In this document: in pieces, positions 25,884-31,738 of the stretch
Layout: every line of letters starts with the position of its first letter
Numbering within the stretch: the first letter of the stretch is position 1
Assembly (NCBI GenBank): GCA_003246035.1
Contig: QKBP01000090.1
Coordinates: forward strand, 1 to 31,738
From: Desulfuromonadaceae bacterium
GTDB lineage: Bacteria; Desulfobacterota; Desulfuromonadia; Desulfuromonadales; SZUA-401
Reading direction: 5' to 3'
DNA length: 31,738 nt
The notes under the pieces: generated by a model
What the model was told of the DNA's origin: nothing
Databases searched by the model: none
Seen by the model: only the letters and a program-made list of their open reading frames with translations
Position numbers and translations under genes: made by a program

Positions 25884-25912
25884 ATGATAACAGAAGCCGT
25901 GGGGCTTGTCAG
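25884..25912 (-). promoter_or_regulatory. Sigma-70 promoter of the GAF/MCP gene
   Basis: Minus strand CTGACA (25907-25912), 17-base spacer, TATCAT (25884-25889) with a TGT extended -10. Each hexamer matches five of six consensus bases. It follows the DUF362 stop, so the GAF/MCP gene is expressed separately from that operon. Confidence 0.65.
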
Positions 25913-25928
25913 GCAAAAACTCAGTGAT

Positions 25929-27068
25929 TCACGGTGTGCCGCGCAGCAGGGAGGCGATTTTCAGCAGCGCCCCCTGGCGCGTTTCGATCGCGCCGTAAGG
26001 GCAGAGCTCCTGGCAACAGAAGCAGCGGATACAGGTCGCGAGGTCGATCTCGACCCGCTTGTCGAGCTGCATGGCGTGGGGAGGGCAGTGGCCGACGCAT
26101 AAACCGCAGCGGACGCAGCGGGCGTGCACGATCTCGGGACGGGCGGTCAGCGCCTTGCGCAGGGGGCGGCGCAGGATGCCGGGGAGGCCGAAGTTGACGT
26201 CGGTCTGCTTGGCGGGGCGGAAGCGATCCGGGCGCAGGGTCGCCGGCTCCTCGCCGTAGACTACGAGGTCGTCGCGCCGGCAGCCGGGGAGTTTTTGCCG
26301 CAGGGCGGCCTGGTGGGTCCAGACCCGCTCCGGCGGCAGGCCGGTCAGCTCGAGGGCCAGGGTGTCGACGGCCACACAGTCGGGGCCGCCAAACAGGGCC
26401 CCGAGATGGACCGGGTCGCCGCTCCCCGGACCGTTCCCCTCCATGGCCGTGACCGCGTCGACAATCGTGAGGGCCGGGGCGATATGGCGGGCGAGGGCGA
26501 GCAGCAGCTCGGCGAAGGTCGCCTTGCTGGTGCCGGCCTGAAGATGGAGGCGGATCTTGCGCATTCCGACCACGACCCCGTAGAGGTTCTTGACCGCGCA
26601 GGTCAGGCCCATCATCTGGTGGGTCTTGAGCTTCGGGAGGTTGATGATCGCGTCGGCCTCGAGGACGGCGCGGGCGATTTCGAGGCGCTGCAGGGAGCCC
26701 TCCCCGAGGCTGATCGTGGTCGTCTCCTCGAAGGGGACGAACTCGGCCCCGGTCCGCGCGCAGACCTCGAGGATGCCGCAGCTGCGTGCCACCGCCACGG
26801 CGGTGCCGATCCCGGGGGAGTCGCCGACCAGGGGGGTCGCTCCGGCACGCTGCACCGCCTCGATCACCGCCCGGACCAGTTCGGGGTGGGTGGTGACCGC
26901 CTTGTCCGGGGACTTGCCGGCGAGCAGGTTGGGCTTGATCAGCACCCTCTGCCCGGGGCGGACAAAGCGGTCCAGACCACCGAGATGCTGCAGCAGGGCA
27001 GCGAGTCCGGCGTCGATGTGTGCGGGGGAGTAGTCGGGGGTGGCGACCAGCGCGACAGGGAGCTTCAT
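25929..27068 (-). CDS. DUF362 protein with two [4Fe-4S] ferredoxin motifs
   Basis: A 379-residue cytoplasmic protein. Residues about 1-300 are the DUF362 domain ([50 protein letters not shown], and [15 protein letters not shown]). The C-terminus is a bacterial ferredoxin pair: C318, C321, C324, C328 and C346, C349, C352, C356, with an extra C351. DUF362 proteins are widespread in anaerobes; their reaction is not settled, but the clusters suggest electron transfer. Its ATG overlaps the yjbQ stop by four bases. It is the last gene of the three-gene operon. Confidence 0.92.
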   Translation of the reverse strand: MKLPVALVATPDYSPAHIDAGLAALLQHLGGLDRFVRPGQRVLIKPNLLAGKSPDKAVTTHPELVRAVIEAVQRAGATPLVGDSPGIGTAVAVARSCGILEVCARTGAEFVPFEETTTISLGEGSLQRLEIARAVLEADAIINLPKLKTHQMMGLTCAVKNLYGVVVGMRKIRLHLQAGTSKATFAELLLALARHIAPALTIVDAVTAMEGNGPGSGDPVHLGALFGGPDCVAVDTLALELTGLPPERVWTHQAALRQKLPGCRRDDLVVYGEEPATLRPDRFRPAKQTDVNFGLPGILRRPLRKALTARPEIVHARCVRCGLCVGHCPPHAMQLDKRVEIDLATCIRCFCCQELCPYGAIETRQGALLKIASLLRGTP

Positions 27069-27460
27069 CCGCCGAGGATCGAGACCTGCAACGTGCGTCT
27101 GCGGGGCCCGTCGAATTCGCAGAAGTAGATCCCCTGCCAGGTGCCGAGGCGGGGGAGGCCGGCGCTGACCGGGATGCTCAGCTGGCAGCCGACCAGCGTG
27201 CTCTTGAGGTGGGCGTCGCTGTTCCCCTCGGCGTGGCGGAAGGCCGGGTCGTTCGGGACCAGCGTGGAGAGACCGTAGAGCATGTCGCGCACCACGTCGG
27301 GGTCGGCGTTCTCGTTGATCGTCACCGCGGCCGTGGTGTGCGGCACGAACAGGTGCACCAGCCCATCCTGCACGCCGCTCTCGCGGACCACGCGGGCGAC
27401 CTCGGCGGTGACGTCGATCATCTCGTTGCGCTGGCGGCTGCGGACCTCGAGGGTGGTCAT
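27065..27460 (-). CDS. yjbQ: YjbQ/UPF0047 family protein
   Basis: A 131-residue member of UPF0047 (YjbQ). Conserved stretches HTTAAVTINENADPDV (41-56), GNSDAHLKSTLVG (79-91) and GTWQGIYFCEFDGPR (106-120) are intact, including the histidines and acids thought to bind metal. The family has weak thiamine-phosphate-synthase activity reported for some members, but its true role is not known. A longer frame exists upstream, but it only runs antiparallel through the hydrolase gene in another frame; the ATG at 27460 overlaps the hydrolase stop by four bases and gives the standard length. Confidence 0.95.
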   Translation of the reverse strand: MTTLEVRSRQRNEMIDVTAEVARVVRESGVQDGLVHLFVPHTTAAVTINENADPDVVRDMLYGLSTLVPNDPAFRHAEGNSDAHLKSTLVGCQLSIPVSAGLPRLGTWQGIYFCEFDGPRRRTLQVSILGG

Positions 27461-28293
27461 GACCGGTGTTCCTTCAGGGCCTGCAGGATCGCGCGCACGC
27501 TGCGCGGCATGAACAGGGCCGAGGTGTGGCCGATGCCGTGCAGTTCGATGTTGCTCGCCCATTCGAGGCGTCCGAACTCGGCCGGCACGATGATGTTGTC
27601 GTGGCGGCAGTAGATGTTGGTCACCGGGATCCCGGAAGGGGGCTCGGCGCTGCCCAGGCGCTTGAGAAATTCGCTCCCCGGGAGGGCGTTGAGGCCGAGC
27701 TTGGTGACCGCGAAGGGGGCGAGCCGCGAGCCGCTGTTGGGCGCGGAGAGCAGGGTCAGCGAGGCGACCTTGTCCGCCCCGCCGCGCAGCTGCGCGTAGT
27801 TGCGGGCGATCATCCCCCCCATCGAGTGCCCGACCAGGTGGACCTTCTCGATCCCCGGCTTGTGGCGCAGCTCGATGACCTTGCGGTCGAGGATCTCGGT
27901 GAGGGTCTCGACGTTGCGCGTCGGCGGCAGGGAGAGGGCGTAGACGTTGCGGAACCCCTGCAGCCACAGCAGCAGGCGCAGCCACAGCCAGCAAGCGCGA
28001 CTCTGGAACAGGCCGTGGAGGAGCAGGATCGGGTCGTCGAGGGTGCGCGGCAGGCGCTCGCGGCGGCGGGTGTACCAGCCCAGGGGGTGGAGCAGCAGGG
28101 TCATGGTCAGCAGCAGCGCCTCGGTAAGGATCAGGCGCAGGGAGAAGAGCAGGCGCGGCGCGGTGAAGCGATCCTCGAGCAGCAGCGGGTCGCGGTTGGC
28201 CGCCTCGTACCAGGCGAACGCGTAACTGAAGGTGACGGTGGTCAGGGCCAGGCCGAACAGCACGGCCAGCACCAGGCTGAGGGCAGTCGTCAT
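27457..28293 (-). CDS. Membrane-anchored alpha/beta hydrolase
   Basis: A 278-residue lipase-like hydrolase. Two hydrophobic segments (about 5-27 and 50-72) anchor it in the inner membrane. The hydrolase domain has the oxyanion LLLHGLFQS (90-98), nucleophile S157 in GHSMGG, acid D232 (CRHDNIIVP) and H256 (GIGHTS). Substrate unknown; triacylglycerol-lipase/PGAP1-like esterases share these motifs. GGAG lies about eight bases before the ATG. It leads an operon with yjbQ and the DUF362 gene, joined by ATGA overlaps, and has a palindrome-containing promoter. Confidence 0.9.
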   Translation of the reverse strand: MTTALSLVLAVLFGLALTTVTFSYAFAWYEAANRDPLLLEDRFTAPRLLFSLRLILTEALLLTMTLLLHPLGWYTRRRERLPRTLDDPILLLHGLFQSRACWLWLRLLLWLQGFRNVYALSLPPTRNVETLTEILDRKVIELRHKPGIEKVHLVGHSMGGMIARNYAQLRGGADKVASLTLLSAPNSGSRLAPFAVTKLGLNALPGSEFLKRLGSAEPPSGIPVTNIYCRHDNIIVPAEFGRLEWASNIELHGIGHTSALFMPRSVRAILQALKEHRS

Positions 28294-28322
28294 GAGGTGG
28301 TCTCCGCGGGTGAGGCTGCGAG

Positions 28323-28351
28323 ATTATGCCACGCCCCCCGGGGGGCGTCAA
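28323..28351 (-). promoter_or_regulatory. Sigma-70 promoter with an 18-bp palindrome in its spacer
   Basis: On the minus strand TTGACG (28346-28351) and CATAAT (28323-28328) are 17 bases apart, about 30 bases before the hydrolase ATG. The spacer and the end of the -35 are taken up by the perfect palindrome ACGCCCCCCGGGGGGCGT (28331-28348). Both hexamers match five of six consensus bases. The palindrome has no loop and no T tract, so it is a better operator than terminator. Confidence 0.65.
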
Positions 28352-28382
28352 CGCGGGTGGGCATCTTCCCCGGCGCGGGCGG

Positions 28383-29015
28383 TCAGGCGACCATGCGCGC
28401 CTGGGCCTCCTCGAGAAAGACCCGCAGGGCCGGGAGGGTCGGCTGCAGGCGGTCGGGGAGCGGGGGGAGCTCGCCGAGGGCGCTCTCGAGCTGCTTGGTC
28501 GCCGAGAGGGCGCGCCGCAGCGCGGCCTTTTCCCGCTCGTCCTGGGGGGGAGGGGGGGCGACGTCGCGGTAGCGCTTGAGGATGGTCGGGTGGCTGCGCT
28601 CCTCCTCGAGGACCGCCCGGCGCAGGTCGTGGTAGGGTTCTTCGGCGAGCCCTTCCTCGCGGGCCTTGCAGAGCAGGTCGACGGAGCGGTAGTCGGGCAA
28701 GGGGCGCAGCTCCTCCTGGCGGGCGAGCATCTGCGGCTCCTCCTTTTCGAGGAAGCGGTAGGCCCGGGTCAGCTTGAGCGCGGTCGGTTTCTTGATGCGC
28801 ACTTCCTTGGCGCAGTACTCCTCGAAGGTCACGTAGCCCCACTCGCGGTAGAGCTTCTTCTCGTTCACGGCGATCAGCCGCTCGCCCAGCTCGACCCACG
28901 ACGACTTGAAGCGGCGTGCGCTCTCCAGGACCTGGAAGCGCGGGCTCCCCGGTTCGAGCTGCTGCATGAGGTTTTCGATCGCCTGCTCCGCCCTGCTCTT
29001 CGGTTGTTCCGCCAT
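28383..29015 (-). CDS. Helical protein of unknown function
   Basis: A 210-residue soluble, mostly helical protein that I cannot assign. The middle part is the most conserved-looking: WVELGERLIAVNEKKLYREW then GYVTFEEYCAKEVRIKKPTAL and KLTRAYRFLEKEEP (about 40-94), which looks like a small helical DNA- or protein-binding module; the C-terminal half has a PPPPQDE linker (154-160) and a further helical segment. No signal peptide or membrane helix. The ATG at 29015 opens MAEQPKSRAEQAIENL; a G-rich stretch precedes it. It is divergent from rlmI and stands alone between promoters. A longer minus-strand frame reaches to 30263, but that part is antisense to rlmI. Confidence 0.8.
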   Translation of the reverse strand: MAEQPKSRAEQAIENLMQQLEPGSPRFQVLESARRFKSSWVELGERLIAVNEKKLYREWGYVTFEEYCAKEVRIKKPTALKLTRAYRFLEKEEPQMLARQEELRPLPDYRSVDLLCKAREEGLAEEPYHDLRRAVLEEERSHPTILKRYRDVAPPPPQDEREKAALRRALSATKQLESALGELPPLPDRLQPTLPALRVFLEEAQARMVA

Positions 29016-29084
29016 GAAAGCGCCCCCCTGGAGAAAGTCGACGCAGTGTAGCACAGGGGGGGGAGGTCCGGAAGGTGTTTTGTC

Positions 29085-29113
29085 TTGTGGGGCCCCGGGC
29101 GGGAAGCTACAAT
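29085..29113 (+). promoter_or_regulatory. Sigma-70 promoter of the rlmI-like gene
   Basis: TTGTGG (29085-29090), 17-base spacer, TACAAT (29108-29113). The leader to the ATG would be about 115 bases; no riboswitch or attenuator could be recognised in it. Confidence 0.55.
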
Positions 29114-29234
29114 GGGCCGCCCGGTTCCCGGAGCCACCAGCAGCAGCGTAGGGACGGGGTACACCCCTGTGCGCTGTCGCGTCCGTGTCCGAGCCGGATC
29201 GCATCGCTGTTGTCGTTAAAACGGAGACTCTACC

Positions 29235-30431
29235 ATGTCCACGCTCTTCAAGGTCGGCCCAGACACCGAACGGATGCTCGCCCTCGGGCACCCCTGGGTG
29301 ATCGCCGACCGCTACACCCGCGCCTGGCCGAAGGCCAAGAACGGGGCGCTGATCCGTCTGGCCGGTGCCGACGGCCGGGTGCTCGCCACCGCGCTCTACG
29401 AGCCCGGGGCGCGGGTGGTCGCCCGGGTTTTGGCCCCGGGCGAGGTGGCCCTCGACAGCGCCTGGCTGCTCGAGCGGCTGCGCACCGCCCGCAGGCTGCG
29501 GAGCTGGCTCGATTTGCAGGAGAGCAACGCCTACCGGCTGGTCAACGGCGAAGGGGACGGGCTGCCGGGGCTGACCGTCGACTGCTACGGCGACTACCGG
29601 GTGGTGCAGCTCTACGCCGAGAGCTGGCGGCCGCATCTCGACGCACTGGTCGCCGCCCTGCAGCAGCTCGACGCGCCCCGCGGGATCTACGTCAAGGAGC
29701 GCCCCCGCGAGACCCGCGAGCTCGAGGCCCGGCACGACAGCAAGAAATACGCGCGCCTGCTCGCCGGAGCCCCCTGCCACGGTAAGCTGGCGGTGAGCGA
29801 AAACGGCCTGACCTTCCTGGTCGATCTCGAGGAGGGGCTCAACACCGGGCTGTTCCTCGACATGCGCGACTACCGGCGGAGGCTGATGCGCAGGGTCGCC
29901 GGGCGGCGCTTCCTCAACCTGTTCTGCTACACCGGCGCCTTCTCGGTGGCGGCGGCCTGCGCCGGCGCCTCGCAGGTGGTGAGCATCGACGCCTCGAGCG
30001 GCTACCTCGACTGGGCCCGGGACAACTTCGCCGCCAACGGCCTCGATCCGGCGGCCTATGAATTCATCGCCGACGACTGCTTCGAGGCGCTGAGGCGCCT
30101 CGCCGAGGGCGGGCGGCGCTTCGACCTGGTGCTGATGGACCCGCCGAGCTTCTCGACCACCCGCAAGAGCCGTTTCAGTACCCGCGGCGGCACCTCCGAG
30201 CTGGTCGCCGCGGTTCTGCCGCTGCTGGAGCCGGGAGGGGTGCTGATGAGTTCCTCCAACCACCAGAAGGTCGAGGTGGCCGACTACCTCAAGGAGCTGC
30301 GCCGCGGAGCCTTGGCCGTGGAGCGCGAGCTGCGTGTCATCGACCTCGGCGGCCAGGGGGGAGACTTCCCCTATCCGGTCACCTTCCCCGAGGGGCGCTA
30401 CCTCAAGTTCGTCACCTCGATGGTGGTCTAG
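29235..30431 (+). CDS. rlmI: 23S rRNA (cytosine-C5) methyltransferase, RlmI-like
   Basis: A 398-residue SAM-dependent methyltransferase of the RlmI/YccW family, which modifies C1962 of 23S rRNA in E. coli. The N-terminus (about 4-75) is a PUA-type RNA-binding domain with GHPWVIADR. The catalytic part has GLNTGLFLDMRDYRR (201-215), the SAM motif FLNLFCYTGAFSV (226-238), the acidic SIDAS (250-254), and DPPSF (302-306). GGAG precedes the ATG. The exact rRNA target is taken from the family. The gene is strongly GC-rich, like its neighbour fabI. Confidence 0.92.
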   Translation: MSTLFKVGPDTERMLALGHPWVIADRYTRAWPKAKNGALIRLAGADGRVLATALYEPGARVVARVLAPGEVALDSAWLLERLRTARRLRSWLDLQESNAYRLVNGEGDGLPGLTVDCYGDYRVVQLYAESWRPHLDALVAALQQLDAPRGIYVKERPRETRELEARHDSKKYARLLAGAPCHGKLAVSENGLTFLVDLEEGLNTGLFLDMRDYRRRLMRRVAGRRFLNLFCYTGAFSVAAACAGASQVVSIDASSGYLDWARDNFAANGLDPAAYEFIADDCFEALRRLAEGGRRFDLVLMDPPSFSTTRKSRFSTRGGTSELVAAVLPLLEPGGVLMSSSNHQKVEVADYLKELRRGALAVERELRVIDLGGQGGDFPYPVTFPEGRYLKFVTSMVV

Positions 30432-30434
30432 CCC

Positions 30435-30463
30435 TTGATTTAAGGGGCTTCATCTGCTAAAAG
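30435..30463 (+). promoter_or_regulatory. Possible sigma-70 promoter of fabI
   Basis: TTGATT (30435-30440), 17 bases, TAAAAG (30458-30463), in an AT-richer patch between rlmI and fabI. Confidence 0.4.
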
Positions 30464-30504
30464 CTTATCTTCGCATTCTTCAAAGGACGAACAAGGAGCA
30501 TTCC

Positions 30505-31272
30505 ATGGATTTCATGAAGGGAAAACGCGGCATTATCTTCGGTGTCGCCAACGATATCAGCATCGCCTGGGGGATCGCCCAGCAGCTTCACGCCGCCGGC
30601 GCCGAGCTGGCCTTCACCTACCTCAACGAGGCCCTCGAGAAGCGCGTACGCCCGCTCGCCGAGTCGCTCGGCTCGAAGATCATCCTCCCCTGCGACGTCG
30701 CCAATGACGAGCAGATCAAGGCGGTTTACGACGAGCTCGAGAAGCAGTGGGGCACGATCGACTTCGTGGTCCACGCGGTCGCCTTCGCCAACCGCGAGGA
30801 CCTCAAGCGCCCCTTCTCCGAGACCAGCCGCGAAGGGTTCGCCCTCGCCATGGACATCAGCGCCTACTCGCTGATCCCGGTCACCCGCTACGCCGTGCCG
30901 CTGATGAAGAACGGCGGCAGCGTGGTCACCCTCACCTACCTCGGCGCGGTGCGCACCATCCCCAACTACAACGTCATGGGGGTGGCCAAGGCCGCCCTCG
31001 AGGCCTCGACCCGCTACCTGGCCGCCGAGCTCGGCGAGCAGAACGTCCGCGTCAACGCCATCTCCGCCGGGCCGATCAAGACCCTCGCCGCCAGCGGCAT
31101 CGGCCAGTTCAAGGAGAAGCTCAAGATGATGGACGACAAGGCGCCGCTGCGGCGCACCGTCAGCCAGGACGAGGTCGGCAAGTCGGCGCTCTACCTGCTC
31201 TCCGACCTCGGCAGCGGGGTGACCGGCGAGATCCACTACGTCGACGCCGGGTACAATATCCTCGGGGCGTGA
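30505..31272 (+). CDS. fabI: Enoyl-[acyl-carrier-protein] reductase FabI
   Basis: FabI is the NADH-dependent short-chain dehydrogenase that does the last reduction of each fatty-acid elongation round and is the target of triclosan. The 255-residue protein has the FabI-type nucleotide motif GVANDISIAWGIA (13-25), Y145 (TLTYLGA), and catalytic Y155 and K162 with the FabI spacing (PNYNVMGVAKAAL). The family NAISAGPIKTLAASGI follows. An AAGGAG site precedes the ATG. It is a single gene ended by a terminator. Confidence 0.97.
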   Translation: MDFMKGKRGIIFGVANDISIAWGIAQQLHAAGAELAFTYLNEALEKRVRPLAESLGSKIILPCDVANDEQIKAVYDELEKQWGTIDFVVHAVAFANREDLKRPFSETSREGFALAMDISAYSLIPVTRYAVPLMKNGGSVVTLTYLGAVRTIPNYNVMGVAKAALEASTRYLAAELGEQNVRVNAISAGPIKTLAASGIGQFKEKLKMMDDKAPLRRTVSQDEVGKSALYLLSDLGSGVTGEIHYVDAGYNILGA

Positions 31273-31304
31273 TGAACGGGAACGGAAAGGTTTGAACGTT
31301 TCGG

Positions 31305-31335
31305 CAGGGGGCCTCGCGGCCCCCTGTTGTCGTTT
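31305..31335 (+). terminator. Intrinsic terminator after fabI
   Basis: Perfect 9-bp stem CAGGGGGCC / GGCCCCCTG with a TCGC loop (31305-31326), followed by TTGTCGTTT. The T tract is imperfect, so some readthrough into hflX is possible. Confidence 0.8.
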
Positions 31336-31353
31336 AACTGGAACGGGAGCTTC

Positions 31354-31392
31354 ATGATCTTCAGACAGGTTTACAGGTATGCTCCACGGTAA
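31354..31392 (+). CDS. Possible 12-codon leader peptide overlapping hflX
   Basis: ATG at 31354 with GGGAG four bases upstream opens the frame MIFRQVYRYAPR and stops at 31390-31392, thirteen bases inside the hflX coding region, in the other frame. It has a better ribosome site than hflX itself. It could couple or tune hflX translation, or be chance. Confidence 0.3.
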   Translation: MIFRQVYRYAPR

Positions 31393-31738
31393 CCTCGGCG
31401 GCCTGCGCCCCGCGCAGATCGCCGCCCTCGAACGGATCTACCGACGCAAGGTCCCGAGCGACGTGGCGATCAGCGGCGAGCTGGCGCGCTACCTCACCGA
31501 GCAGTCCTTCGACCTCGGCCGCCAGCTCGGCATCCTGGTCGACCGCCGCGGCGAGATCAAGTACGTGATCGTCGGCGACGACCGCGAGATCGTGATCCCC
31601 GACATCTCCCACTTCCCCCGCGGGCGCAGCGGCCTGCGCGGCCTGCGCTGCATCCACACCCACCTCAAGCAGGAGCCGCTCTCCCAGGACGACCTCACCG
31701 ACCTGGCGCTGCTGCGCCTCGACCTGATGATGGCGATC
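31379..31738 (+). CDS. hflX: GTPase HflX, N-terminal part (cut by window end)
   Basis: The first 120 residues of HflX, a ribosome-associated GTPase that splits stalled or stressed ribosomes. Visible is the N-terminal domain of the long form: MLHGNLGGLRPAQIAALERI, then GRQLGILVDRRGEIKYVIVGD, IPDISHFPRGRSGLRGLRCI and HTHLKQEPLSQDDLTDLALL. The GTPase motifs would lie beyond the window. The ATG at 31379 is the only start after an in-frame stop at 31355; its nearest purine-rich site is AGG nine bases away, a weak one. Upstream is the fabI terminator. Confidence 0.88.
   Translation, partial: MLHGNLGGLRPAQIAALERIYRRKVPSDVAISGELARYLTEQSFDLGRQLGILVDRRGEIKYVIVGDDREIVIPDISHFPRGRSGLRGLRCIHTHLKQEPLSQDDLTDLALLRLDLMMAI

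Noticed and set aside
24365..25927. A 520-codon open frame on the plus strand
   Set aside because: It is antisense to the GAF/MCP gene; the protein it would give is low-complexity (V, L, D, G, R) with no domain, as expected for the complement of a GC-rich gene.
28331..28348. The 18-bp palindrome as a terminator of the unknown gene upstream
   Set aside because: It has no loop-forming centre and no T tract after it, and it sits between a good -35 and -10.
29016..30263. Minus-strand extension of the 210-residue unknown protein to 626 codons
   Set aside because: The added part is antisense to rlmI, which has clear family motifs; the ATG at 29015 is the natural start.
1..31738. CRISPR arrays, insertion sequences, tRNA genes, prophage or defence genes
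   Set aside because: No direct repeats with spacers, transposase motifs, cloverleaf sequences or phage genes could be found on either strand.

Overview
The window looks like a chromosomal core segment of a Gram-negative, deltaproteobacterial-type organism, most like the Desulfuromonadales (Geobacter/Desulfuromonas/Pelobacter relatives). This is inferred from gene content and protein character: an NtrYX-type sensor/sigma-54 activator pair, LpxC (lipid A), a UbiB kinase beside a phasin-like protein and QueH, a DUF362 ferredoxin protein, class II FBPase GlpX, FabI, and a long-type HflX start. No search could be run. I see no insertion sequence, prophage, integrase, tRNA or CRISPR array. GC content looks moderate on the left and clearly higher on the right, most strongly beyond about 27 kb.

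Layout. (1) 1-180: a 5S rRNA with its terminator, the tail of an rRNA operon. (2) 229-4951, minus strand: an NtrX-like sigma-54 activator, its NtrY-like membrane kinase with its own sigma-70-like promoter, and lpxC, which is separated from the kinase by an intrinsic terminator. lpxC is preceded by an apparently perfect sigma-54 -24/-12 promoter. (3) 5146-14990, minus strand: a long, tightly packed run, in transcription order yebC-ruvC-ruvA-ruvB, a GGDEF membrane protein, a small lipoprotein, a 774-residue protein of unknown family, queH, DUF2905, phasin-like, ubiB. (4) 15166-17037, minus strand: glpX and a cytidylate-kinase-like/BON fusion. (5) 17186-20991, plus strand: periplasmic rhodanese, GDPD phosphodiesterase, HAD hydrolase, MidA-like methyltransferase, NifU-type scaffold and a small conserved-looking protein, several with their own promoter. 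(6) 21071-25831, minus strand: a GAF/MCP-signalling membrane protein, an RCK-Usp fusion and a CPA2-type antiporter. (7) 25929-28293, minus strand: an alpha/beta hydrolase, YjbQ and a DUF362 ferredoxin protein, joined by 4-base overlaps, behind a promoter whose spacer is filled by an 18-bp perfect palindrome. (8) 28383-31738: an unknown 210-residue protein (minus), then RlmI-like methyltransferase, fabI and the start of hflX (plus).

How it fits together. Most genes are housekeeping: Holliday-junction resolution, lipid A and fatty-acid synthesis, gluconeogenesis, queuosine and quinone synthesis, rRNA modification. The points that stand out are regulatory. The first committed enzyme of lipid A synthesis seems to be under sigma-54 control next to a complete NtrYX-type system with an intact GAFTGA loop. 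The hydrolase-YjbQ-DUF362 operon appears to have a built-in operator. The hflX start overlaps a 12-codon leader reading frame. The 774-residue protein is the largest piece with no recognisable function. No clearly new multi-gene defence or mobile system is visible.
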